A DNA stretch of 64,000 nt from Lagopus muta (Eukaryota; Chordata; Aves; Galliformes; Phasianidae), in contig NC_064435.1 of NCBI RefSeq assembly GCF_023343835.1, forward strand, positions 82,284,134 through 82,348,133. The letters are read 5' to 3'. Of the stretch, positions 25,375 to 35,664 are shown one piece after another. A program made the position numbers and the translations under genes. Every line of letters begins with the position of its first letter. Within the stretch, counting starts at the first letter, position 1. The notes under the pieces are model-generated. The model ran no database searches. It was not told the DNA's origin and saw only the letters and a program-made list of their open reading frames with translations.

Positions 25375-25640
25375 TTGTGTCAGCATTGTCCTTTAACTTA
25401 AATAGCTCCTCTTCCTCCTTAGCGCTAGCCTCCAGGATGTATTTATAGAGAGCGATCATATCCCTCTTTCAGCTTGCCTGGTGCTGGACTAAATAAGCCA
25501 AGCTCTTTCAGTCTACTTTTATAACACCAGCTCTCCAACACCCTAATCCTCCCGCAGCCTTTCTTTGCACCTGTTCCAGTGTGAATCAATCTTTTTTGAA
25601 AGTGAATGACCATAACTGCCCAGCATTGTGTGCATGGCAT
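25375..25640 (-). mobile_element. Old, diverged CR1-type LINE fragment
   Basis: On the + strand, ATCATATCCCTCTTTCAGC, CTAAATAAGCCAAGCTCTTT, CTTTCTTTGCACCTGTTCC and ACCATAACTGCCCAGCATT follow the order of an inverted CR1 ORF2-end region, as in copies 5419 and 9402, but are far more diverged. It probably belongs to an older CR1/L3-like layer. It lies about 30 bases beyond the tail of the + strand copy. Boundaries are approximate. Confidence 0.65.
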
Positions 25641-28600
25641 GTCACATTGCTTTCTACAACAGAATTAGTATTTCCCTCTCCTCTCCAAGCACAGACCCTC
25701 TGCATCGGGCAGCCAGGGATCTCCCTTGCCTTTTCATTCCATAGTGATAATGAAACGCACAAGATAAGCTGAGAAGCATCATATTTACACAGCCACAACA
25801 ATTATTTGGGAGAAATGCTGTGGACAAGATTTTTAAATGTTTGAGAGCCAGAAAGAAAAAAAAAGAACAGAAATTCTTTCTCTGTGACAGTCTTAGACTT
25901 GAAAACCTGTCAAAACTGACTATGGAAAAAATAATTGTGGAAGGGCTGTGTGGAAAAGGAGTGTCGTGAAACCATTCACAGATGGTAAAATTATTCTTCC
26001 AATGGTAGAGCTAAGTAAGATGTGTGCTGTGTGAAGAGCAAATGATGGCCATTGTCCCACGTGCCTTTTGCAGTGTCCCTGTGTGCCTTTGTCACCATGT
26101 CAGGGCTGCTGCTGTGCTTCTTTATCTTCCAGCATCCCTACCGACAGCAAGCATGATCTCTCCCAGTTTTGCCATCTTTGATCCTCTGATGGACTGGTGA
26201 AGGCAGCCTGTTTTCTCACTGCACACATTGGATCCTGAACATGTAAACACTGTTTCTTATAGTAACTCCAGGCTTTCTCTACACTCCTATTCTCTGCAGT
26301 GATCAGTGATGTGATGCAGCCACAGCCCAGATATATTGCACTGGAGCTCATATCACATCTGTCCAGACAGCTTTGTTCTTTCAGAGCCCCCAAACACCAG
26401 ATGCCTACACTGATAAAGGAGGATGGCTGTTCCACATAGTTTCAGCTACTCTCTTTTCATCCAGTAGGATGTTTCAGAAGGCTGGAAAAGTCCTGCAGTG
26501 TGTACACTCTGTACAGAGCTGGAGAGGATATGAGGAAAGGAACTTCAGCCCATCTTCCTTGAGACCTCCTTGCTCTAGGAAATGATCCTAGTGCCACCAA
26601 AAAAAAAAAAAAAAGAAAGAAAAAAAAAAACAGTTTAAGTGTAATACTACAGAGCCACAAATCTTCAGGTCCTTCAGTTGCATCAGCCCAGGCATTTTTC
26701 TTGTCCCATTTGTTTTTCATGCTGGATGGATCTTGTTTGTTTGCAGAAGGTGACCTGGGGGAGTGCATGTTGACCTGCCAAGAGGATGCTGAGTGCCATG
26801 CAGTCGTCCGTGCCCAGCCTGCCCCGCTGCTGGTCACTAGGGGCCACTTGCAGTGCTGTCAAGGAGGAGCCAGCGGCTGTGTCTTGTCACAGTCCTCCCC
26901 TCCCTGCCCTGCCTGCTGCCCTGCTCACTGGAGCTAAGCTGGGAACCGGAGGGGAGAGCTGGAAGGGAGGCAGCTGGGAGGGAAGCGGAGCAGGGCTGGT
27001 GCTGACTGGGATGGTGGGAGGATGGAGAAGGAGGGGAGCTGAGGCTGGGGAGAGGAACATGCTGCTGCAAGTCCTCCCCCTGTGACAACAGAACAGAAGA
27101 AAGCTGATTGCTGACGAGGAAGATTAGGAGGCCCTCCCTTGCCCGTGCCAGCCCTGCAGAAAACTGCAGCCTTGGTCCTGCCATGAGACCCTCAGCAGAA
27201 CAGAGCTGGAACAGGGGTGTGGGAATGGAGGGTCTTTGGATGTGCTTGAATATAGGTGGGGCACAACCATTGTACATCCAGTATCATTTGCCCAAAGTGC
27301 AGGTGGAGGTAGCAGCCTCAGGGCCTTCAGAAAGGGAGGATCCACCAGGAAGAGAGTAAAGGGCAAAAAAGAAGGAGGCGCTGAGAAAAGCAGAGAGCAA
27401 GTGAGGCCAAGACAGGCCCTTGCCCCCAGAGCGTCCCAGCAGACAATTCTGAGACACTCTCCTTAATATAGCACCATCTGCCCAGCTATTTTCTCCTCTG
27501 GCTCATGTACAGTGATCTCCACATTACAATCAGCATGGCTGGCATACTTGAGCTAGCTGCAGCCTCACGAGGTCAGGCAGGGAGCAATCGTCGTGTATGC
27601 ACAGCAGTGAGGATTTCAGCCCCAGATCTCCCAAGCTCCTGAGCAGCTTCTGCCAAAGCTTGTGCTGCTCCCTGTCCCCTGCTTTGACCTGTGCTGGCTC
27701 CGTCAGCCAGCACGTGCTGCCCTGCACCCATTGCTAAGCAGCCTGGTCCTTGGGGAAGGTGGATTCATGCAGCAAGGGCAGGTACCTCAGGTAAAAAAGA
27801 ACAGGTACACACGGGCACTGGGCTGAGAAACAGTTTGGCAGCTCTCATGATTTTGTCCCAAAACCCATTCATCTGTATTTTTTCATCACACCTCAATACC
27901 ATCTTGCAAAAGAAGCAAGTAAGAAGAATGCCACATTTGTGGTTTGCTGTTTATTTATTTCCCTGAGCCTTGTGGTTTTGAAGATAAACTCATTTTTCTC
28001 TGATTCAGGAGGATGGAAGAAGGGATATTAGGACACAACACTTGTCAGTTCGCAGCGGATGTGCTTGCCTACATCTTTTTTGTCTTTTTATTTGTTTTCT
28101 CTATGCAGACTTTGTGCTCTCTGATGCAGAAACAGGACTTCACCTGCTTCTCTGTTTACCCTGTGCCTCACAGAGTTTAATCCGTCATGCAAATAATAAT
28201 TACAATGATTTTTATGTCTGAGAAAAGCCTCATTTTTCTTTTCCCTACAATGGGTACGGCGGAGGGACAGAACGGGCAAAGTTTGCAGAACATTTGGTGC
28301 TGAGTGCTGATTCCTCCATCTTTTCACCCCAAGCTCCCGCGAAAAGAGAGGACTCCTGAGAAGAGAGGGAATTTGCTGGGGTAGTTCCAGCAGGGACCAA
28401 GGGCTTGCCTGGCACGGCAGAGGCCCGCGCGTTCCCTGCAAATATAGCATCCGTTGACTTGCACTGAAACCAAACCCAGCGATACATTTCCTCTCATATG
28501 AAGTAATCCTATAGCACAAATCAAGATTAATTGACATCCTCGTGTCTACCACAGCTGCACAAATGGTTGGTACAGCACAAGTGGGGCCTGTTCGCTAATC

Positions 28601-29349
28601 GTGAAGTAGCTAAGAGCAGACCTTGGATTACTGTAGTCTATAGTAATATATCACTTTCCATAAAAAGAAAGGAACATTGTGCTCTTTCCCAAAGCTGTTT
28701 CGCCCCAGCTCATCAGTTGCCCAGCAATCGCTCTGCTCTCCTAACACTTGCATGGCAGAAAGAGTGGTTCTTAATCCCCCAGAAGTTCTGCTGTGCTCAA
28801 CTGAAGCAAAAGGAGCAGGGACAAGTGCGTGGGGGGGAGAGGTTGTTCACAGCAGCAAAAAACTGCAGCACGAGGGGAGTTACCAGGATATCAGAAGTTT
28901 AAAGACCAGCTTCACCTTCGTAATGGCTTCCAAGTTCTCTCCCCTAATGGTGATCAGGAGAACATATGATGGCAAGAGCAGCCTCTGCTCTCTGCAGAAG
29001 AATTTCATCTCTCTCTGAACAGTCAGACCTGCTGCTGAGTACGGCTCCATTTCAGTTACAGCAGCCTTTTAAGGCACACAAGATCTCACATTGTGAAACC
29101 AGTCATTTCGCAAACTGGCTGAAGTTTTCAGTCATTTTGCAAAATGCCAGGAGGTATGCACATTAGATCCTCACCCTCTGGCTATTACTAACTCACTCAC
29201 TCAAGGAGAGATAAAAAACTATTCTTATGTTCATTCCTACGAGCAGGCAATCTTTTCTAATTACTTCTAAAGCCGGACAGCAACACCCATCGCTTGACAG
29301 AGCTAACTAGTATTTGCACAATGGAGAATTGTAACATCACAGAAACATC
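25641..29349. other. Intergenic DNA, no gene seen
   Basis: It contains a long A-rich run (26599-26630) and a strand-asymmetric patch: C-rich at about 26890-26925 and G-rich at about 26940-27060. No exon was recognised; the short open frames appear to be chance. Confidence 0.5.
26599..26630 (+). repeat. A-rich low-complexity run
   Basis: A16, then GAAAG and A11. Confidence 0.9.
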
Positions 29350-29450
29350 ATCATAGAATCTTTTGAGTTGGAAGGGACCTTTAAAGAATATCCAGTCCAA
29401 CTCCCCTGCAACAAACAAGGACATCTGCAGCTACATCGGGCTGCTCAGAG
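29350..29450 (-). mobile_element. CR1 LINE, short 3' fragment
   Basis: The inverted tail ATCATAGAATCTTTTGAGTT is followed by GGAAGGGACCTTTAAAGA, CCAGTCCAACTCCCCTGCAA and GGGCTGCTCAGAGTGCC. This is the inverted 3' UTR of the same subfamily as the + strand copies at 32800 and 51465. Homology fades after about 29450. Confidence 0.9.
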
Positions 29451-29699
29451 TGCCGTAACATCAGCCACCACATTTCAGTCTCGCCCATAACATCTGCCTC
29501 TGTCTTGCAGAGCTCTATCCTGCAGCAGCAACTCCATTACCCAAGCCAGCCTTCCCCAAGTGAATATTGATCAACTGTCTAAATCCATTATAAACCTTTA
29601 TTTCCGTTATCAGCCTCACCACCAGGAAAACTGAAAGAATGGTTACATAAAAAGACAACACATTTTGAGAAGATCAAGACCAAAGTACTATATGCTGGG

Positions 29700-29917
29700 A
29701 GAAAATATCGAAGTTCCCAAGATGGGGAAATTTAGATTGGATATTATGAAGAATTTCTTCATGGAGAGAGTAGTCAAGCATTGGAGTGGGCTGCCCAGAG
29801 TAGTGGTAGAGTCCTCATCTTGGATGGTATTAAAGAGATGGGACTGAGTAGCTCAGGTTGATGGTTGGACCTACTGATCTTGAATGTCTTTTTCAGTGTA
29901 AATGATGCTATGATTAC
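29700..29917 (+). mobile_element. CR1 LINE, 3' fragment
   Basis: GGGAAATTTAGATTGGATAT, GGGCTGCCCAGAGTAGTGG, GATGGTTGGACCTACTGATC and the tail GATGCTATGATT read as the CR1 3' UTR in normal order. No coding part remains. Confidence 0.88.
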
Positions 29918-30039
29918 ACAGAGAATCCACTGGCTAGGTACAAGTTCTTCAAGGCAGGATCAGGGTCATGCCCTGAACATCAGTCTGTGCTATGATATCA
30001 CTATGAAAAAGGCATGCAACATGCTGGACTTATAAACAA

Positions 30040-30200
30040 GAGAATAGCCCTCAGGACAAGTGAGGTAATAGTTCCACCCTGGGGACTGCTACTCTATTTT
30101 GGACACAAAAACACCAACAAACTGGAAAAAGTCCAGAAGGGAGGAAGGAGAAAGATAAGAGGTCTAGCAAACACAGTGAAAAAAGACTGGAAGAACTCCA
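30040..30200 (+). mobile_element. CR1 LINE, internal fragment (end of ORF2), diverged
   Basis: AGTGAGGTAATAGTTCCACC, CTATTTTGGACACAAAAACACC, CTGGAAAAAGTCCAGAAGG and AAAGATAAGAGGTCTAGC track the ORF2 C-terminal region (equivalent to 40900-41050). It lies downstream of a fragment carrying the 3' end, so it must be a separate insertion or a rearranged piece. It is strongly diverged. Confidence 0.65.
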
Positions 30201-31003
30201 TCCATCCAGGAATATCCCAATCTATACAAAGTTGCTGGAAGCACAGTCAGTTTATTTTTGATGGCCGCAGTGTACCTGGATGGCCAGGGTGCCAGCATTC
30301 ACACAAATAGTGCAACAATCATGCCAGGCAGTTTGAAAACGTCTCCAGCTTTCAGTCTCGTTGTGTGGCAATTGAGAAGTAAATGAAGCAGTGAGAAGTA
30401 ATGTCTGTGGTTCCTGTCACAAGTTGTCCAAACTTTTAGTCATTTCGTCAGGAAAACGTTCTGCAAAGTTAAAGAAAACTGTAGTTATTCCATGAAATTA
30501 TTTAACAGAATGACTATTCCGCATATGAAAACACTTTTAAAAATTAATCTAGCCAATTGGTCACATTACCCTGTTGTAACACCTGGCAGCTGGCAATCAC
30601 GGAACCAGTGGAGACTAAGAAAAGCACTCTTGCTCTGTGAAAGGATAGAAGACACTGAAAGCTGCTTTACGTGATTTGACCACAGAAAATACAGGAGCCT
30701 TTGGTCAAATCAAGATCCAAAATTAATTTTTTTGAGTTCAAGCCTGCTGCTCTCTCCATCATCATCAACACACATTCCTACTCTTGTTTACACTCCAGTA
30801 CGTGTTGCAGTGTAACCATGGCTATATGTTGCACAACACAGCATCCTATGGGATAGAACACACATTATCCCCCAAAGTAGTGCTAAATCCAGTCACCTTT
30901 GACCTTGCAGGAAAAGTCACATTCAGTCTGAGTTGTGAGTGAAGTCACATCCCACATCAGCACCCATAGTCTGCATCAGACTGGGGATTGTTTTTCCTTA
31001 CTG

Positions 31004-31032
31004 CCTCACCTACCTCACCTACCTCACCTCAC
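31004..31032 (+). repeat. 9-bp tandem repeat (CCTCACCTA)n
   Basis: About three units of CCTCACCTA, the last imperfect. Confidence 0.85.
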
Positions 31033-31290
31033 TTTTGTGCATAGGCACAAAACAGGTGTAGAAAATACATATATAAAGAAAAGCATCCAGGTACTACAGC
31101 ACAGGGCAGAAAAGGCCTGGTTTCTCTCTGTTCTGATTGCTCTCTGTTCCAATCCTTGTTTGGCTGGAGGCATGTGTTCACCACTTTCATTTCCTCTCCT
31201 CCTCATTCACCCTCACACACACAGTTTCCCTGGAGCGAGCTGCCTGGCAATCCTCGTTTTCTAACTAGAGCAAGAGGCCTTTCTGATACA

Positions 31291-31316
31291 TACACACACA
31301 CACACCAAAAAAAAAA
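31291..31316 (+). repeat. (CA)n plus A-run
   Basis: About seven CA units followed by ten A. Confidence 0.85.
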
Positions 31317-32654
31317 GAGCTGACAGAGTCAGCCTTCTCCCCAGCAGGTCCCCTTTGGTGGCAGCCAGTCCCTCTGAACAGAGCTGCTTCGTGTATGGCA
31401 GATCGGCATACACAGGCTGGGAGCTGACAGTGCAGGGGATGATGCAGCACCCAAGCTGGGGAGGATAAAGTTAACCCAGCTCTGTCTGCATAGCCTGAAG
31501 GGTAGATGAATTGCTGCACAGATGCATCCCAAATTTCCAAGCCTGCTGGTCAGCCTCGGGATGAATCCCGCAGAGAAATCTGGAAAAATAACTGATTCCA
31601 TAAAAGTAGCCTATCAGTGCTAACATCCAAAATCTTTTTCCTCCTGACAGCTGATAGGCTCTCCCTGCAGCCATTGCAGTGCTCTTGCCCCTTCAGGACC
31701 CCGGGGCTATTGAGGTGGAGGCGTGGATTTATGGCACTGGTTTTCACAGGGTATAACTCTGAGCCTCAGGGATCAAGGGTTATGACATTTTTATGGCCTC
31801 TCCTCTCCCTCGCATATGAATATGAAGCAACCGTAAGGAAAAACATCTGGTTTCACTTTTCTTTTCCCCACCACTGTTCCCATCTGACAAAACCTTAAAA
31901 ACTTGCCAGTGCTCTAGCGAGCCGCGTGTGCCAGCAGCCTGCAAGAAGCCAAGGCTTTTTCAGCATCATCACAGTGTACACAAGAAATGGCTCCATGTGC
32001 TGCTCGAAGGCAAGAATACCCAGACCTCGTCCCACTGCCAGGTGTGCTGGCAGCCCTCCTCTGATATGCTCAAGCAGGATGGAGTGCTGCTACAAGGCTG
32101 TCCTCCATCTTGATCTCATTACAGGCTGCATCTCCAGAGGGAACTGTGGGCCACCACAGAGAAGGCTGCAAGAGGAAGCGACCCCAGCTAAGCCAAGGGA
32201 AAGCAAGCAGCAAGGAGATGTCCTGCCACCCTGCTCATATCAGGTCTCATCCATCATGGACACTCTTCAATAGGTGTTCTGCAGGGCAGCAAAATGAGCT
32301 TACTTTCCTTCTGCAAAGCACAGCTGAAGGAGATGGACTCAAAAATCTATGTGGAGGCCAGTAGCCTACAAGACCTGGCCATCCCTGCTTCTGGTGTCAG
32401 CGACTCTGAGCCAATCTGGCAAAGGTGGCCAAGAGCTGAATTCACACCTAGACACCCAATAACACTGACACGGCATAATTCCTTCCCTCTGGTTATCTTA
32501 TTTACCTGAGAAAAGTAAAAATTAAAATATTGCAAGGAATTTGAGAGCCTTTCTCCCTGATCTAAAAGAAGGAAAGGCAGACAGGCAACAGGCAAAGGGC
32601 AGTATAGCAGATTTGGAAAAAATCAAGAAATAATCTCAGTCTCAGCTTCCTGAT

Positions 32655-32790
32655 ACAGAATCAGAGAATCAGAGAACCATAGGACCATAGAGTAATCATC
32701 ATCCCATAGTTCCTTCCAAGGTCTTTGGAAGAGACCTTAAAGATTGCCTAGTCTCAACTCCCCTGCTGTGGCACCCATCTCAGGGCTCAG
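32655..32790 (-). mobile_element. CR1 LINE, 3' fragment (left half of inverted pair)
   Basis: It begins with the inverted, expanded tail (AATCAGAGAATCAGAGAACC and following octamer-like units). It continues with TTCCTTCCAAGGTCTTTGG, AGAGACCTTAAAGATTGCC and TCTCAACTCCCCTGC. It is immediately followed by a CR1 fragment in the opposite direction. Confidence 0.85.
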
Positions 32791-32799
32791 AGCCCTAGA

Positions 32800-33012
32800 G
32801 GAAGCCAAGGCAGTGAGGCACTGGAACAGGTTGCACAGAGAGGTGATGGTTGCCCCATTCTTGGAGACATTCACGTCAGGCTGGAAAGGGCTCTGAGAAA
32901 CCTAATCTAGCTGTAGGTGTCCCTGTTCATTGCAGGGGAGTTGGATTAGGAGACGTTTAAAGGTCTCTTCCAGATCAAACAATTCTGTGATTCTGTGACT
33001 CTGTGACTGTAT
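32800..33012 (+). mobile_element. CR1 LINE, 3' fragment (right half of inverted pair)
   Basis: GAGGCACTGGAACAGGTTGC, AGAGAGGTGATGGTTGCCCC, GAGACATTCACGTCAGGCTG, GCAGGGGAGTTGGATTAGG and the tail of TGTGA octamers up to 33012 are a CR1 3' UTR in normal order. Together with the left half it makes a back-to-back pair whose inner parts are partly complementary. Confidence 0.92.
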
Positions 33013-35641
33013 CTGGTAAAGAGGGACAACTTAAAAGAACTGTGGTGCTCTGGACCCCAGGGATGTGCTGAGTACAGGCCATGTGGAGGCCATGGGATGG
33101 AGGAATGCAGTTGTTTCAGGGCTGTATGGCAATGAAGACCTCAAGTTAGGCATTAGAAACAAATCTCAAAAACAACGGTTCACCCAAATAACAAAACTGA
33201 ACCCTGAAAAATGTCTCCGAGGGTCAGGAAGGGTTCAGAGAGAAGGATTTTGACTATCAAGCTGTATGAAGAAAATTTCTACTCTGTGCTGTGGGATCCA
33301 GGAGAAGACCCAGAGTATTGTTTTCCAGTTTCTCGATCTCTTCCTCACTGCCCTTCTTGACTATGCCAGTAGAAAAACACCACTCCCTCCTCTTATTCTT
33401 TTTCTTTGTTTACTTAACTTTTTTTTCCTCATAGCAACACATAAAGATGAAACCATCCAATATTTCCCAGTAACCAAGACCATTATTCACTGAAAGCACT
33501 GGCCTCGGTCCTAATTGCTGCTGGTCTCATGCTCAACACAAGAGGAGCACACAGCTGTAAATAGCTCTGTACAGTACTCATGTCAAGTTGACCCTAATTC
33601 CTGCAAGTCCCTTGGGATAACGAATAAAACTTCATCAATACGTTACCAGAGAAAATAGGTGTGCTAGGTTCATTTATGATGGAAAAACAACGGCAAGAGG
33701 GAGAGACAGGGTGGAAATACCATTTTGCACTCTTTTCTGAGGAGTGCAGAGGGGAAGAAGGTAAAAAGAGCCAGTAGTCACTGGTACCTACAGGCCATGT
33801 GACGGGTTGAAGAAACCTTACATCTCAGTGACGCTGGACAGTGAGGACTTTCCGGATCATGTGGCAATGCCTTGAGAATGTTTGTTGAGGAGGTTGGACC
33901 ATTCACTTTTCTCATCATCCTTCCAAACCTTTGCTCCAGGCACACTGCTCTTCTGGCATTACACAATTTCTTCACCCTATTTCCCTGTATTCACACAAAG
34001 AGCCTGTGTTTTGTATGAACATTTGTTTGAGGATAAAGAGCATCAGAACTGCGAGGTAACAGCACTGCACTATGCGGGTGCTGTGATCGGTGTAAAATCC
34101 CTGCTAAGGAGGAGGAAAGCACTGTGCTTTGCTTTTCTCCTTGCTGGAGGCACAGAAAGGAGAAAAGGAGAGGGCAGAGAAGTTTTGTGACTAACAGCAA
34201 AGCGTGGTGCTTTTGTTTTTAGCCTACTTTGCTGCTATAACCAGTCGCAAGAACCTGACTATTTCACAACAAAAAGTCACTACACTAATTTTTTTTTGTT
34301 TTTTTCTTTTCAAAATACAGTACCCTTCAGGCACAGCAGGGAAAAGACTCCAGTTTGTTACCCGATCCCTGGAAGGTGAGGAGCTTGTAACACTCCTTCA
34401 CCCTTTTATTGCCCTTATTCTTCACATCCTGCCCATCGTCTGAGTGATTTCACACCTCCCTCTTGCTCTCCGTCCCATCTATCACACAGTATCTCTTTTT
34501 CCCTCACTTCTGCCTCTCCTCTGCTCTGCTCTTGCATTCCAGCTTCCCCTGCTCACCCCCAAAGTGTGTGGGGAGATCAGCATTCCTCCCATGCCTTCAG
34601 GCCCTCAGCCCACGTAGCTGCCTGTGGCCGGCCAGCAGCTCCCACCCTGGCAGCAGGAGCCCAAACCCGCTGCTCCTTGCATCCAGGCCGAGTTAGCCAG
34701 CCAGAACTGCCAACACTTTGGCCAGAGGCTTCAGCCTAACTGAGGGAAGTGAGGAAGGACAGTGCAAAAGTCCACTGCTGCATTCCAGGAGGTGGAAATT
34801 GGTACAGCTGGTACCGTGTGCTTAGCTCTCAGCCAAAGTCCTTTCTTTCAAGGTTGTGCTGACAAACTGCAAAAACAACGGCTGAAAGCACAGTGTTCAG
34901 TGAGCGGTGGGGAACCTGCCCCAGAAGAAAGAATTTGTGATGGGGAGGTTTTAGCACTATTTGTTTTCAAGTCAAGCCCTTAGCAGGGACTTGCTGACGA
35001 AGGAGAATGAAAGGTGTTGATCCAGAGTACCTCTAATGCACTTGACACATGTGTGTTTCTTCCAGCAGAAGTCTTTAAGAATCAGTTCTTAATGAGCAAG
35101 ATGATGGGAAGACCTGGACCCTTTCATCTGCCCCAGCACAGGCTTTACTCTGCACATGAAGGCATGTTGCAAGAAGATTTTGTACCTGGAACAAATACTT
35201 CTCACCGTTCTGGATGACTGCTGTGCCACACTGCATTCTTTCCGACACTCTGGAGTGAATAAATACTCCTGGGAGAATAAATAGATTTCTGCCATCCCAA
35301 AATCCGTGCTGGCAAGCCAGAGGCCCTGCCCCAAGTAGGGCTCTGCGTGCAACTGACTGCTTGCGTGCTGGCCAGAGGAAAGAGTTACAGAGCCATAAAA
35401 ATAATATTTATTAGAGGGTGACTGACAGCCAGCACAGTGGAACCTTATTCAGAACAGCAGAAAAATCCCCTGTGCTAACGAGTTGATCACTCAAGATTTC
35501 CACGGCCATTTCGTTTGATCTCTCGCTCAAGTGCCACGTCTACTGGGCAAATGCATTCCCTCCGTTCCCAGATGCCAAGTTTCACTTCAGCTTGTCCAAC
35601 CCACTGCCTGGTGCTGCCGCACTCTTTCCAAGGGAACTCTT

Positions 35642-35664
35642 CCCCCTCCCTCCCTCCCTCCCTG
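35642..35664 (+). repeat. (CCCT)n tract, G4-forming on the minus strand
   Basis: A C5 run followed by TCCC units. The complementary strand reads (GGGA)n, five G-runs separated by single bases, the classic G-quadruplex pattern. Confidence 0.88.

Larger units (their letters stand above)
30201..32654. other. Intergenic DNA, no gene seen
   Basis: It holds a 9-bp tandem repeat (31004-31032) and a CA run followed by an A-run (31291-31316). No exon was recognised. Confidence 0.5.
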
